Origin: Bergeyella sp.
GTDB taxonomy: Bacteria; Bacteroidota; Bacteroidia; Flavobacteriales; Weeksellaceae
DNA length: 64,000 bases
Reading direction: 5' to 3'
Assembly (NCBI GenBank): GCA_030263285.1
Contig: SZYB01000002.1
Span: 186,001-250,000 of the forward strand
Each line of letters starts with the position of its first letter. Within the stretch, counting starts at the first letter, position 1. The notes beneath the pieces were generated by a model, which made no database searches, was not told where the DNA came from, and worked only from the letters and a program-made list of their open reading frames with translations. The translations under genes were made by a program, and so were the position numbers. Positions 1 to 9,849 of this stretch are shown piece after piece.

Positions 1-885
1 GCTACGGCCGGAGGGGGAGGGAAAGGAATGCGAGCAATAGGTAAGGAGGAAGACTTAAAAGACAACTGGGATCAAGCCATACAGGAGGCGGTTGCGTCTT
101 TTGGCAATGGGGGAATGTATATGGAAAAACTGATAGAAGAACCCCGGCATATAGAAATACAGATCGCAGGAGATCAGAATGGGAGAGCTTGTCACCTCTC
201 GGAGAGAGATTGCTCCATACAGAGGAGAAACCAAAAACTGATAGAAGAAACTCCGTCTCCATTTATGACAAAGGAATTGAGGGAAACAATGGGGGCAGCA
301 GCAGTAAAGGCTGCAGAGTTCATTGGGTACGAAGGAGTAGGCACCATAGAGTTCTTGGTAGACAAGAATAAAGATTTTTATTTCATGGAAATGAATACCC
401 GGATTCAGGTAGAACACCCCATTACCGAACAGGTAATTGATTATGATCTGGTTTGTGAACAGATTAAACTCGCTGCCGGGGAGTCCATATCGGGAAATAA
501 TCATTACCCTAAGTTACACTCTATAGAATGCAGAATAAATACGGAAGATCCTTACCATAACTTTCAGCCTTCCCCTGGTAAAATCACAGGACTTAACATC
601 CCTGGAGGCCATGGAATACGAGTGGATACGCATGTATATTCTGGCTATACTATTTCACCGTATTATGATTCCATGATTGCCAAAGTGATAAGTACCGCCA
701 GAACGAGACCCGAAGCCATCGCCAAAATGAAGCGCGCACTAGACGAATTCTACATAGACGGAGTAAAAACTACCATTCCTTTTCACAGGCAGCTCATGGA
801 AAACCCAGACTTCCTGGAAGGGGACTATACCACCAAGTTCATGGAAACCTTCGTCATGGATCCTTCTTATGAAAATCAAACATGA
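1..885 (+). CDS. accC: Biotin carboxylase subunit of acetyl-CoA carboxylase (5' truncated)
   Basis: The frame is open from the first base, so the gene begins upstream of the window; 294 C-terminal residues are present. Biotin carboxylase uses ATP and bicarbonate to carboxylate biotin on AccB, the first step of fatty-acid synthesis. The window opens on the ATP-grasp glycine loop ([11 protein letters not shown]). It then shows the [12 protein letters not shown] strand, the catalytic segment [13 protein letters not shown], and the C-terminal [19 protein letters not shown] with the arginine that positions the substrate. These are hallmarks of a stand-alone AccC or the matching domain of a longer carboxylase. 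The protein ends soon after that domain with no biotinyl region, so stand-alone AccC is favoured. accA and the biotin ligase birA lie elsewhere in the window; accB is presumably upstream. Confidence 0.95.
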   Translation, partial: ATAGGGGKGMRAIGKEEDLKDNWDQAIQEAVASFGNGGMYMEKLIEEPRHIEIQIAGDQNGRACHLSERDCSIQRRNQKLIEETPSPFMTKELRETMGAAAVKAAEFIGYEGVGTIEFLVDKNKDFYFMEMNTRIQVEHPITEQVIDYDLVCEQIKLAAGESISGNNHYPKLHSIECRINTEDPYHNFQPSPGKITGLNIPGGHGIRVDTHVYSGYTISPYYDSMIAKVISTARTRPEAIAKMKRALDEFYIDGVKTTIPFHRQLMENPDFLEGDYTTKFMETFVMDPSYENQT

Positions 886-946
886 AAAGCTCCCTCGTTG
901 GGGCGGTATTTTTCCATTTTTGGTATATTTAGGCCCAAAAAAGGAT

Positions 947-2194
947 ATGCTATCAGATAAAAGTAAGACAACCTCCTATTTCGTGGGTCTTGAAGAGAGT
1001 TACGGTGCGCACAATTATCACCCTCTCCCGGTAGTGCTGGATAGAGGAAAGGGAGTTTACGTATGGGATGTAGAAAGAAAAAGGTATTTTGATTTTTTGT
1101 CCGCTTATTCTGCGGTGAACCAGGGACATTCTCACCCCAAAATAATACGGGCACTTACTCATCAGGCACGTCAGATTTCCCTCACGTCTAGGGCTTTTTA
1201 TAATTCTGTACTGGGAGAATACGAAAAGAAAATTACCGCTCTCTTTGGGTATGACAGGGTTTTACCCATGAACTCGGGGACAGAAGCGGTAGAAACCGCA
1301 CTAAAGCTCGCCAGAAAATGGAGCTACACTGTAAAAAACATCCCCAGAAATGAAGCGAAAATTGTTGTATGCGAAAATAACTTCCACGGAAGAACTACCA
1401 CCATCATATCATTTTCCAGCGATCCAGACGCTTACGAAAATTATGGTCCTTTTACTCCCGGATTTATACGAATACCCTATAATGATGTCCACGCTTTAAA
1501 ACAAATTTTGGAAAAAGAAGCCCAAAATATTGCTGCCTTTTTAGTAGAACCTATTCAGGGAGAAGCAGGGGTTTTCGTTCCCGATGAAGGGTACCTCTCC
1601 CATTCCTTCACCCTTTGTAAAAAACATGGGGTTTTATTTGTAGCCGATGAAGTGCAGACGGGAATCGCACGAACGGGAAAAATGCTCGCCTGCGACCATG
1701 AAAATATAAAACCTGATATCCTCATTCTGGGGAAAGCCCTTTCCGGGGGGATGTATCCGGTTTCTGCAGTGCTTGCCGATGACGAAATCATGAAGGTTAT
1801 ACAGCCCGGACAACACGGATCCACGTTTGGGGGTAACCCTCTTGCCTCTTCTGTGGCCATTGCTGCCCTAGATGTGGTGACAGAGGAAAATCTTGCACCA
1901 AAAGCACAAAGACTCGGAGAGATATTTCGAAACGAAGTACAAAAAATTATCCCTAAAACTTCTCTCATAAAAAGTGTACGGGGAAAGGGATTGCTCAATG
2001 CCATACTAATAAATGATACTCCGAAGAGTTCCACGGCATGGGATCTCTGCATGGCACTCAAAAAAAACGGACTCCTTGCCAAACCCACCCACGGTAACAT
2101 CATACGCCTAGCTCCTCCGCTTGTAATCACAGAACCCCAACTTCTGGAATGCGTAAGAATAATAGAGAAAACTTTTTTGGAATTTGATAAATGA
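947..2194 (+). CDS. rocD: Ornithine--oxo-acid aminotransferase
   Basis: A 415-residue class III PLP-dependent aminotransferase that moves the delta-amino group of ornithine to 2-oxoglutarate, linking arginine/ornithine breakdown to proline and glutamate. The N-terminal [13 protein letters not shown] and [16 protein letters not shown] motifs are typical of RocD. NFHGRT, the PLP-binding [14 protein letters not shown] and the Schiff-base lysine in ILGKALSGG follow in order, then [11 protein letters not shown]. The frame stays open to 869, overlapping accC. I choose ATG 947 because homologues begin close to this point and the extra 26 residues look non-native. TATATTTA at 924-931 is one base off the -7 consensus, so the gene may have its own promoter. 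Length matches the family (about 400-415 residues). Confidence 0.93.
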   Translation: MLSDKSKTTSYFVGLEESYGAHNYHPLPVVLDRGKGVYVWDVERKRYFDFLSAYSAVNQGHSHPKIIRALTHQARQISLTSRAFYNSVLGEYEKKITALFGYDRVLPMNSGTEAVETALKLARKWSYTVKNIPRNEAKIVVCENNFHGRTTTIISFSSDPDAYENYGPFTPGFIRIPYNDVHALKQILEKEAQNIAAFLVEPIQGEAGVFVPDEGYLSHSFTLCKKHGVLFVADEVQTGIARTGKMLACDHENIKPDILILGKALSGGMYPVSAVLADDEIMKVIQPGQHGSTFGGNPLASSVAIAALDVVTEENLAPKAQRLGEIFRNEVQKIIPKTSLIKSVRGKGLLNAILINDTPKSSTAWDLCMALKKNGLLAKPTHGNIIRLAPPLVITEPQLLECVRIIEKTFLEFDK

Positions 2195-2619
2195 AATGGT
2201 TCGTTTGTTATAACCCCCCAACGGAGCATACACACTGGAAAAAAACCTCCACAGAATATGCGAGATTATTGCTGTGGGTTCTTTTTTCTATTATACGATG
2301 GGGAAAGAGTATGCAAAAAATTCCCGAAAGCCTCCGGAGAGTAAATTCTATTTTAAATGCCGATAAAACCCCAGATACAGCCAACATAAATTCCATAAAC
2401 AATATCTCGGGAAATTCCAATCCTCCCCTTAAAGTATATAAAATTCATTTCAATAATGTACTGCCGAACAACGTGTCAGATATGGCGGTTCGGGAAATGT
2501 CTGGAGGTAGCGTTTGCTTAGAAAAAAACAGAGAATACTCTCGGGATTTGGTTCACGAAAGTTTTATGACTCATGGGAACGGGAATGCTGAGAAGGAATA
2601 TCAATCGCTGTACATATAA
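2191..2619 (+). CDS. Doubtful 142-codon open frame
   Basis: ATG at 2191 overlaps the rocD stop (ATGA), which would fit translational coupling. The predicted protein, however, shows no domain, no signal peptide and a composition unlike the neighbouring genes: many Asn and Ser, irregular hydrophobicity, and a run of Trp and aromatic residues at the start. No family is recognised. It lies in a stretch that otherwise looks eroded. It may be a chance frame or a decayed remnant; I would not treat it as a gene without expression or conservation evidence. Confidence 0.2.
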   Translation: MKWFVCYNPPTEHTHWKKTSTEYARLLLWVLFSIIRWGKSMQKIPESLRRVNSILNADKTPDTANINSINNISGNSNPPLKVYKIHFNNVLPNNVSDMAVREMSGGSVCLEKNREYSRDLVHESFMTHGNGNAEKEYQSLYI

Positions 2620-3107
2620 AAATATCGTTCATCATATAGAAAAAACTAATCGCTATACTGAACTCGCCGCAAAACAAAGTAAACTAAAAAACAAAAAAGC
2701 ACCTATCATAAAAATTCTCACACCTCCTTTCATGATTTTGTGAAAGTTTATTTTTTAGCTCCGGTCTTTGGGCAGAATAACAGGTGTTTAGGTCAAAATT
2801 GATCTGTGCGGCCATGCCCACAAAAACTATGCTCGGACCTTTTCGAAAGGCACCGACCTCCACTTGCGGGGTCTTTACCAAAGATAAAAAAAGAAAAAAA
2901 GCTTTTCAAGATTTTAGAAAACCAGACATAGAGTGCGGATTGAAGTCAGGAAACAGCCTGATCCGTTCTCCATAGAGAAACAGATTTGGAGTCAAAAGAA
3001 TTGCTATAACCTCTTACCCCTTAAATGGAATTAAGGCTGAAGAAAATAAAATTTTAACGCTCGAAACAAAATATCTCCCGGATCAAAACAAAACCACGCA
3101 AATTAGC
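2195..3107. other. Gene-poor interval, 0.9 kb, no recognisable gene
   Basis: Between rocD and the minus-strand glycosyltransferase there is no frame with a family I recognise. The plus strand has one 142-codon open frame (entered separately) and many short frames broken by stops. The segment may be an eroded gene, but I could not match any piece to a family. No tRNA, repeat array or transposon end was seen. Confidence 0.5.
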
Positions 3108-4193
3108 TTAGATCGACAAGATTTTATCATATATCTCCAAATAACTCTTCGCCATCATTTTTTCATCGAACCGAAGTGCCCATTTTTTATAGAGAATTTT
3201 TAGTTCCGATCTTCTTTTAAAATCTTCTAACCCCTTTTCGACTGTTGCAGCCATCTCTTCCGGATCAAAGTTTTTAAAATAATACGCTAGACTTCCCCCT
3301 ATCTCCGGAAAGCTGGTAAAGGAAGATAAAAATATGGGCTTTCCAAAATACATAGCCTCTATAACCGGCAAACCAAAACCCTCTGCAAGAGAAGGAAGAC
3401 ATACTCCCGACGAGGACTGAATAAGTGCATATTTCACCTCGTTTGTTATATTTTTAAGAATATGCACTTTACCCTGCAACTTATGTAACTTTATTAGCTC
3501 AACTATTTCATCCTCATAATCCACCCTGCCTCCGGAAGCTACCAACACGAGGTCTATCTCCCTGTTTAGAGCCAAAATCATAGGAATTAATGTTTCTTGA
3601 TTTTTCTTAGAAACGAGCTCTCCTATATTGAGTAAAAAAGACCGCTCCCTCAAAAAAGGAGGCAAATAACCTCTATAATCTGATTCTTTGGGAAAAGTCA
3701 ACCCATTATATGCCACAAAAACCTCTTTTAGTTTGGGAAGTTTAAAAAGATGGCGATGAACCTCAAAATCTTTCTTTACGAAATGAGAAATACAGACTAT
3801 GTAATCCGCATACCTCAAGCTTCTTTGCACCCTCTTCATCACTTTTCTCTTTTTTTTTCCGGATAATTTTTCGTGCAAAAAATTAAAATCATGAAGTGTT
3901 ACCAATTTCTTTGTATTTCTGTAATTCCCGGAAAAATATGGAGAAAGCTGATGACTCACATGGACAATATTGTAAGAATTACTAAAATACTCGAAAAATT
4001 TATGCCATTTTTTCCAAAGAATAACATTCGGCTTGAAATGGGAAATTTCTTCATTTTCTGGAGCAAAAAAATCAATCTTTAAATGTTTTGGAGAGTAAAA
4101 AACAAAACCCCTGGCAAGGCTTTTGAAAACCTGTGCAATTCCGGAATAAGGATACTTGAGACGTTCTAAATCCAAGAGAACTTTATACTTCAT
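3108..4193 (-). CDS. Glycosyltransferase family 4 (GT-B) protein
   Basis: A 361-residue retaining glycosyltransferase of the GT4 type, probably adding a sugar from a nucleotide-sugar donor to a surface glycan. The C-terminal half carries the donor-site E-x7-E motif (SLAEGFGLPVIEAM, about residues 265-278), preceded by NIGELVSKKN, which is the start of the second Rossmann domain. The N-terminal part has the acceptor-side pattern YPYSGIAQ and VTLHDFNFLHEK. There are no membrane segments, so it is cytosolic or peripheral. It stands alone between two gene-poor stretches instead of in a polysaccharide cluster, so acceptor and sugar cannot be inferred. The start at 4193 is the only good ATG and matches the family N-terminus. 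Confidence 0.85.
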   Translation of the reverse strand: MKYKVLLDLERLKYPYSGIAQVFKSLARGFVFYSPKHLKIDFFAPENEEISHFKPNVILWKKWHKFFEYFSNSYNIVHVSHQLSPYFSGNYRNTKKLVTLHDFNFLHEKLSGKKKRKVMKRVQRSLRYADYIVCISHFVKKDFEVHRHLFKLPKLKEVFVAYNGLTFPKESDYRGYLPPFLRERSFLLNIGELVSKKNQETLIPMILALNREIDLVLVASGGRVDYEDEIVELIKLHKLQGKVHILKNITNEVKYALIQSSSGVCLPSLAEGFGLPVIEAMYFGKPIFLSSFTSFPEIGGSLAYYFKNFDPEEMAATVEKGLEDFKRRSELKILYKKWALRFDEKMMAKSYLEIYDKILSI

Positions 4194-4723
4194 ATCAAGC
4201 GCGAATATATTAATTTTTTGTGCGTTTCTTTGGATTTTAAAATTATAGCAAAATTACCGCTTGACTAAATATATTTCTGCATACACCCCACGATAGCACT
4301 TTAGAAAGACCTAAACAAAGTATTTCGGCCCGCCTACACAAGATTTACGAAACATGGAAAAATTAGACTCTGGAAACATCGGAGGACACCAAATTAAGAG
4401 AAAGCAAATGAAAAAAATTAATAAATACAGTTCTAAAATTTATTTCAAAAGAAAGAGCTGCTGTGATAGGGAAGATTTGCCTAGCGGGCTCCGAATTCCA
4501 AGGGCACAAGACAAACATATTGTGGAAATATCATAAAAAAAAGAAGTCTGAACTCATCCCAATTCTTATGGTAAGGATAGCGTGCAGATATGTTACGAAT
4601 AGTTATTTTTGGGTGAAAATTCTCAAAAAAAATTTGAAGGGATCAATTTCCTAATATTGTAAACTCAAAGTAAATATCCTGACATCAAAAATTTAGCATA
4701 CTTAAATTATTAAAAATTAATCC
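4194..4723. other. Intergenic interval, 0.5 kb, no supported gene
   Basis: The stretch between the divergent GT4 and GNAT genes is AT-rich. It has two overlapping plus-strand open frames of about 60 codons (4354-4536 and 4463-4654), lysine-rich and without recognisable similarity or a start signal. I saw no RNA gene. It presumably holds the promoters of the two flanking divergent genes, but no clean TAnnTTTG box was found at either start. Confidence 0.5.
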
Positions 4724-5239
4724 ATGAAGTTTGTTCGTTTGGATTCTTTTACAGATAAAAAATCAAAACAAATCTATCGCGCCTATACTCGTACCTTTCC
4801 AGAAGAGGAGAGGAGAGATCATGCCCGGTTTTTGGGCTTATATCGCCAGCCTGAAGTCTTTATCTTTGGGATTTTGGAGGATATTTACTTTGTGGGGTAT
4901 ATAATTCTGTGGAAATTGAAAGACTTTGTTTTTGTAGAACATTTCGAGATTTTTAGTACACTTAGGGGAAAGAACTACGGATCCAGGGTGATGCAGGCTT
5001 TACAAAAAAAATACGATAAAATCACTTTAGAAATAGAACCCCCTTACCTGGGATCCATAGCGGCAAAAAGACTTCGATTTTATGAGAAAAATGGCTTTAA
5101 AGTTCTATCCGAATGCTATACACAACCCTCTTATATAAAGGAAAAACCTTCCGTAGAGCTGTATTTGTTGTCTAATACAAATTTTAAAAATCCGGAGGTT
5201 ATCATTAAAGAAATTCACTCCACCGTATACAGGTTTTAG
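4724..5239 (+). CDS. GNAT-family N-acetyltransferase
   Basis: A 171-residue acetyl-CoA-dependent acetyltransferase of the GNAT fold; the substrate is unknown. The pyrophosphate-binding motif A is visible as LRGKNYGSRVMQAL (about residues 85-98, the R/Q-x-x-G-x-G/A pattern). Motif B is RLRFYEKNGFKVL (about 115-127), the usual helix 4 and beta 5 with the conserved FYxxxGF. The N-terminal FPEEERRDHARFLGLY resembles small-molecule acetyltransferases. It ends 39 bases before gltX and points the same way, although gltX has its own -7 box in between. It is soluble, with no signal peptide. Confidence 0.85.
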   Translation: MKFVRLDSFTDKKSKQIYRAYTRTFPEEERRDHARFLGLYRQPEVFIFGILEDIYFVGYIILWKLKDFVFVEHFEIFSTLRGKNYGSRVMQALQKKYDKITLEIEPPYLGSIAAKRLRFYEKNGFKVLSECYTQPSYIKEKPSVELYLLSNTNFKNPEVIIKEIHSTVYRF

Positions 5240-5240
5240 G

Positions 5241-5248
5241 TATCTTTG
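5241..5248 (+). promoter_or_regulatory. -7 promoter box of gltX
   Basis: TATCTTTG matches the Bacteroidota -7 consensus TAnnTTTG and lies 30 bases before the gltX ATG. No clear TTTG -33 element sits 19 bases upstream. Confidence 0.55.
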
Positions 5249-5278
5249 CATTTCTTGAAAATTTCAACAAAACTCTGT

Positions 5279-6796
5279 ATGGAAAAAATACGTGTTAGGT
5301 TTGCTCCCAGCCCCACCGGAGCTCTTCACATAGGAGGGATAAGAACTGCTCTCTACGACTATCTTTTCGCTAAAAAAAATGGGGGAGATTTTGTTCTTCG
5401 TATTGAAGATACAGATACCTCCAGATATGTAGAGGGCGCGGAAGACTATATCCTGAACGCACTGGAATGGTGCGGAATAATCCCAGACGAGAGTCCCATA
5501 AAGGGAGGTCCCTATGGTCCCTACAGGCAATCTGAAAGAAGACAGATCTATGATAAATATACTCAGCAGATCCTTGATTCCGGAAACGCCTATGTGGCAT
5601 TTGACACTCCGGAAGAACTTGAAACCTTGAGAAAAAACCATGAAAACAAAGGGGAAGTATTTTCGTACAATTACAGAACGAGAAAGCACCTTCGCAATAG
5701 TCTGTCTCTGCCAGAAAAGGAAGTAAAATCATTGATTGAAAAAAAAACACCTTATGTTATTCGTTTCAAGGTGCCTGTCGATCAAACAATTCATATCAGA
5801 GATTGGGTCCGGGAGGATTTTTCTGTCAACACGAGTATGCTGGATGACAAAGTGCTGGTGAAGAATGATGGAATGCCCACCTATCATTTTGCTCACGTAG
5901 TAGACGATCACGAGATGAAGATTTCTCACGTGATCCGTGGAGAAGAATGGCTTCCCTCCCTGGGGCTTCATCTTTTACTCTACGAGGCTATGGGGTGGAA
6001 TCCTCCCGAATTTGCTCACCTTCCCCTTATTTTAAAACCTGAAGGAAAGGGAAAACTCAGCAAACGCGACGGAGATAGATTGGGGTTCCCTGTCTTTCCG
6101 CTCACTTTTACAGATCCTACAACCGGAAGCGTTTCCGAAGGGTATAGAGAGAAAGGATACTATCCCGAAGCTTTTACCAACTTTCTGGTTGTTCTTGGCT
6201 GGACCCCCGAAGGAAAAGAAATACTCAGCAGACAAGAAATGATTGAGGAATTTGATCTGAGAAAAGTACATAAGTCGGGGGCGAGGTTCAGTAAAAAAAA
6301 GGCACTGTGGTATAATCAGGAATATTTGCAGCAAAAAAAGGATGAAGAACTGCTTGTAGAGTTCAAAAAAATTCCTGAGGTGGAGTCGGGCGGATATTCG
6401 GATGTCTCCCTTTTGCGTATCATTTCCCTAATGAAACCCAGAGCCGTTTTTGTAAAAGACCTCTATGTTCAAGGATCTTTTTTCTTTAGAGCTCCTGACC
6501 GATACGACGAAAAATCCGCAAAAAAAGCATGGGGAGAAAACTCTTCCGATCTCCTAAAAGATCTCTTGTCCCTGCTACCACAAACTTCTCCCCTGTGCCC
6601 GGAAAAAATAAAAACGCTCCTTCATTCTGTGGTAGAAAGACACAAAACGGAACCGGGGAAAATAATGATGCCTCTGCGTCTTGCCCTAGTTGGAGAGCTC
6701 AAGGGACCTGATGTTCCTGATATTATAACAATTATAGGTCTAGAAAGAACGCTGGAAAGAATTCGGCATGCCCTGGAGAGAATAAGAGTTCATTAG
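5279..6796 (+). CDS. gltX: Glutamyl-tRNA synthetase
   Basis: A 505-residue class I aminoacyl-tRNA synthetase that charges tRNA-Glu. The HIGH-type signature is PSPTGALHIGG at residues 10-20. RIEDTD follows at about 45, the tRNA-contacting Rossmann region continues to about 250, and the KMSKR loop appears as KLSKRDGDR near residue 260. The C-terminal anticodon-binding domain ends at LERIRHALERIRVH. The open frame extends upstream to a TTG at 5246, but that codon lies inside the -7 box. ATG 5279 gives the canonical MEKIRVRFAPSPTG start. Length matches the bacterial enzyme. Whether it is discriminating or also charges tRNA-Gln cannot be told from this window. Confidence 0.97.
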   Translation: MEKIRVRFAPSPTGALHIGGIRTALYDYLFAKKNGGDFVLRIEDTDTSRYVEGAEDYILNALEWCGIIPDESPIKGGPYGPYRQSERRQIYDKYTQQILDSGNAYVAFDTPEELETLRKNHENKGEVFSYNYRTRKHLRNSLSLPEKEVKSLIEKKTPYVIRFKVPVDQTIHIRDWVREDFSVNTSMLDDKVLVKNDGMPTYHFAHVVDDHEMKISHVIRGEEWLPSLGLHLLLYEAMGWNPPEFAHLPLILKPEGKGKLSKRDGDRLGFPVFPLTFTDPTTGSVSEGYREKGYYPEAFTNFLVVLGWTPEGKEILSRQEMIEEFDLRKVHKSGARFSKKKALWYNQEYLQQKKDEELLVEFKKIPEVESGGYSDVSLLRIISLMKPRAVFVKDLYVQGSFFFRAPDRYDEKSAKKAWGENSSDLLKDLLSLLPQTSPLCPEKIKTLLHSVVERHKTEPGKIMMPLRLALVGELKGPDVPDIITIIGLERTLERIRHALERIRVH

Positions 6797-6807
6797 TAAT
6801 AATTTAG

Positions 6808-6815
6808 TAATTTTG
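6808..6815 (+). promoter_or_regulatory. -7 promoter box of accA
   Basis: TAATTTTG fits TAnnTTTG and lies 27 bases before the accA start, just after gltX. The -33 element is not evident. Confidence 0.5.
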
Positions 6816-6842
6816 GGGTGAGAATTTTCACAACACCATTCC

Positions 6843-7799
6843 ATGGAATATTTAGATTTTGAGTTACCCATAAAAGAGCTGGAGGAGAAATACCAGACTT
6901 GCTCTATGGTAGGCCAAGATGCAGAAATCAATATGAAGTTGGCCTGTAGCCAGATAAAAGACAAAATAGCCAAGAAAAAAAAGGAAATATACGGTAATCT
7001 CACCCCCTGGCAAACTGTCCAGCTTTCCAGGCATCCGGACAGACCCTACACACTTGACTATATAGAAGGAATCGCAGATCCCGACAGTTTTATAGAACTA
7101 CATGGAGACCGGAGTTTTGCCGATGACCCAGCCATGGTAGGCGGCCTTGCAAAAATTGACGGACATCGGGTAATGATTGTCGGAACACAAAAGGGAAGAA
7201 ATACCAAAGAGCGACAAAAGAGGCGCTTTGGTATGTCCAATCCGGAGGGCTATCGAAAGGCTTTACGCCTCATGAGATTGGCAGAAAAATTTTCTATTCC
7301 CGTTGTCACTTTTGTGGATACTCCCGGTGCCTTTCCCGGAATAGATGCCGAGGAACGGGGGCAAGGCGAAGCGATCGCCCGTAATATTTTTGAGATGATG
7401 CTCATGAAGACACCTATATTCTCCTATGTCATAGGAGAAGGTGCGAGCGGAGGAGCATTGGGAATAGGGGCAGGAAATAAGGTATATATGCTACAGTATA
7501 CATGGTACTCTGTAATCTCTCCAGAAAGTTGCTCCTCTATTTTGTGGCGAAGTTGGGAATACAAGGAAGCCGCTGCCTCTGCTCTGAAACTTACTCCAAA
7601 AGATATGCTCAAAAACAAACTCATCGACGGAATTATAGAAGAGCCATTAGGGGGAGCACACTACAATCCCAAAGTAGTCTTTGAAAATGTAAAAGACTCC
7701 ATACTACAAAACATAAAAGCATTTAAAAAGTTCTCCGAAGGAGAGATAATACAACAACGTCAAGAAAAGTTTGTTGCCATGGGAAAATTTAAGGGATAG
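6843..7799 (+). CDS. accA: Acetyl-CoA carboxylase carboxyltransferase subunit alpha
   Basis: A 318-residue alpha subunit of the carboxyltransferase, which with AccD moves the carboxyl group from biotin-AccB to acetyl-CoA to give malonyl-CoA. The N-terminal helical region ([15 protein letters not shown]) is followed by the crotonase-fold body with [54 protein letters not shown] and [13 protein letters not shown], all diagnostic for AccA. Length is essentially identical to E. coli AccA (319). It is the partner of accC at the window start, 6 kb away, and of birA. A 1.5-kb stretch without an intact gene follows. Confidence 0.97.
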   Translation: MEYLDFELPIKELEEKYQTCSMVGQDAEINMKLACSQIKDKIAKKKKEIYGNLTPWQTVQLSRHPDRPYTLDYIEGIADPDSFIELHGDRSFADDPAMVGGLAKIDGHRVMIVGTQKGRNTKERQKRRFGMSNPEGYRKALRLMRLAEKFSIPVVTFVDTPGAFPGIDAEERGQGEAIARNIFEMMLMKTPIFSYVIGEGASGGALGIGAGNKVYMLQYTWYSVISPESCSSILWRSWEYKEAAASALKLTPKDMLKNKLIDGIIEEPLGGAHYNPKVVFENVKDSILQNIKAFKKFSEGEIIQQRQEKFVAMGKFKG

Positions 7800-9298
7800 C
7801 CCATCATTTTCATTTATTTCACCCTCTGTTTTTCTTCTTCATTGCCTGTGACTCTTTTTTATTCCCGAGTTTATAGGACAATGGAACTCTTACTCATTGA
7901 GTATCATAGTATTGGTAAAACGATTGAGCTACCCCCTTGGGTAATATTTGAGAGTTTTATTCTGTCAGGCCTTAACATATATTCCCATACACCGTCGCCT
8001 GCGTTTTTTTATCCAGCAACAAAAACCTCAAACTAATATTCAAATTAGCAGATAAACCCACCTTGGTATTCGTTTTGTAAAGAAGAAAATATACCTATAA
8101 AGCGCTGAGCAGAAATAGTTTTACCCTGGTTTAGAGCGAAATCATCGGTAGCCGAAAAAATAGAGTATTTCTATACTCTACTCTCAGCGTATGTATAAAA
8201 TATCCTGTTCGTTCAAAACCAAAATAAGTGCAGACGGCGGTATTGTGCCGGTAAATATGTAAATATCGGTCGTATTCTTACTTACCTTCCTCCATAAGTA
8301 ATATTTGCCCATCTATTCAGATAAGAAGATTATACATATTTTCCGCGTACAAGGGGATTACTCTTGTTCTCTTTGTAGGGCGGATAGTCTATGTCTTACC
8401 GTAAACTTCTTGCCCAGCGTATCCAAATCTATGGGAGAAATTTAAGTTGAAAGAGTGCTTTTCTTATGTTTCTCAAAAAACTTATCCGGTCCCCTTAGGC
8501 ACATCCCGCTTTTTCCAATCATAAGAGGGTTCATCATTTTTTACTCTGGGAGCAATTCTCAAGGTGTCCAGCGCACTCCCCCAGTTGATACCATAGACTT
8601 CTCCACATTAAAAATTAAACACAAACCTCTTTTTTTCCCTCAAAGGATCACCTTCCGTATTTTGTGCTCCAAAGACCCGCCTACAGTGTTCCTCTTTATA
8701 CCTCCTGTAAAAAGAAGGCGGAAGATAGAAACAACGTAAACAATACCGGTAATTTTTTTCACGGGGAGGGGGTATTATTTCCGTCTCAGTATAAAATCAC
8801 CTCTTTGTTTGTATATATAATCGGATTCCCAAATTGTTTAAAAAGCTTCCCACTTTTATATATCGTTATGATACTATTTGTTTTTTTGCTTTTACCCTTA
8901 TTTTCCTCTGTTTCGTTTTTATACTGTAAGACCACTTAAAGACAAACGGAAATGTGTCGTTTTCCGTCTGCCTCAAAGCGGATAATCTTCTCGGCATCAT
9001 TTTCTAACGGCACAACACTACTGAACGAAAACCAGCATTCTACCGTATTGTCTCATATTCCAACGTTCTAACCTCCGTAACAAAAGTAAGAAAGCGACGA
9101 CAAACACAAAAAAACAAAACACTCCCGCAGGGATTACCCTCACCAGCTTAATTTTTCTTAAGCTATAAAATAGCTTATAATTATCAAATATTTAACTTTT
9201 TTGTTCAGACATCTTCCATGCAAAGAGAAAAATTTTGTATACCGTAAGATTTTGACAAAAAAAGAAGTGCGAACGGACATTTGGGTTTTGCGAGATAT
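7800..9298 (-). pseudogene. Eroded 1.5-kb interval with minus-strand coding relics, unidentified
   Basis: No intact gene lies between accA and the trmH-type gene. The minus strand reads as short protein-like blocks in shifting frames. Near 8880-9060 a block contains VVPLENDAEKIIRFEADGKR. At about 8780-8940 another contains TIYKSGKLFKQFGNPIIYTN. A GTG at about 8764 (reading left) opens a hydrophobic signal-like stretch followed, after a frame change, by AQNTEGDPLREKKRF. At about 8470-8600 there is GINWGSALDTLRIAPRVKN. Each block is closed by stops or frame changes. The plus strand is C/T-rich here, as expected opposite a minus-strand gene. This suggests one or two decayed genes, at least one for an exported protein, but I recognise no family. 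Boundaries are approximate. Confidence 0.4.
9159..9177. repeat. Perfect 8-bp inverted repeat
   Basis: TAAGCTAT and ATAGCTTA are separated by AAA, giving a perfect short hairpin in an AT-rich stretch about 120 bases downstream of the trmH-type stop. It could be a weak terminator for that minus-strand operon or an operator, but no T-run follows directly. Confidence 0.35.
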
Positions 9299-9832
9299 TC
9301 AAAAGCTGAATGCTTTATAAAACTCCCACATAACAATACCTCCACACACAGAAACGTTGAGAGAATGTTTAGTACCGCTTTGTGCGATCTCTATGCATCC
9401 ATCACAAAACTCCAGAGCATTCTCTGAGATGCCCTCTACCTCATTTCCAAAAACCAAAGCATATTTTTGGTCTGCACTAATCACATATTTCTGCAGGAAT
9501 ACAGAACGGGTCGCTTGTTCTATCCCGAGTATTTTATAATTTTCCCTTTTCAGACATTCCAAAGCGCTTACAATATTTTCAGAATAGCTCCATTCCACAC
9601 TTTCCGTAGCCCCAAGAGCAGCCTTATGGATCTCTCTGTGGGGAGGCCTGGGCGTAATACCCGTAAGTAAAATTTTTTCCACAAGAAAGGCATCAGCAGT
9701 TCTGAAAAACGCCCCCACATTATGCATACTCCTGATATTATCCAACACTAGAGTTATAGGATTTTTTTTGAGTAATCTAAAAGTTTCCAAATCTACCCTG
9801 TTCAGGGCTTCCAGCTTAAGTTTTTTTGTCAA
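9299..9832 (-). CDS. TrmH/SpoU-family RNA 2'-O-methyltransferase
   Basis: A 177-residue SPOUT-fold methyltransferase that uses SAM to methylate a ribose 2'-OH in tRNA or rRNA; the target cannot be told. All three SpoU motifs are visible. Motif 1 is LDNIRSMHNVGAFFRTADAF (about residues 30-49), motif 2 is ALVFGNEVEGIS (about 124-135), and motif 3 is IEIAQSGTKHSLNVSVCGGI (about 147-166), which forms the trefoil knot. It has no N-terminal L30e-like domain, so it is the short form. It lies 17 bases downstream of the bestrophin-like gene on the same strand and is probably cotranscribed with it, although no functional link is obvious. Confidence 0.9.
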   Translation of the reverse strand: MTKKLKLEALNRVDLETFRLLKKNPITLVLDNIRSMHNVGAFFRTADAFLVEKILLTGITPRPPHREIHKAALGATESVEWSYSENIVSALECLKRENYKILGIEQATRSVFLQKYVISADQKYALVFGNEVEGISENALEFCDGCIEIAQSGTKHSLNVSVCGGIVMWEFYKAFSF

Positions 9833-9849
9833 AGAAAAAAGTTTCTATT

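Noticed and set aside
4354..4654. Two overlapping frames of about 60 codons between the GT4 and GNAT genes
   Set aside because: Lys-rich, no start signals, no recognisable similarity; not supported as genes.
8455..8939. Plus-strand frames of 91-94 codons in the 7.8-9.3 kb interval
   Set aside because: They are opposite protein-like minus-strand blocks and are rich in Phe/Leu/Pro as expected for antisense of Lys/Glu/Gly-rich coding sequence.
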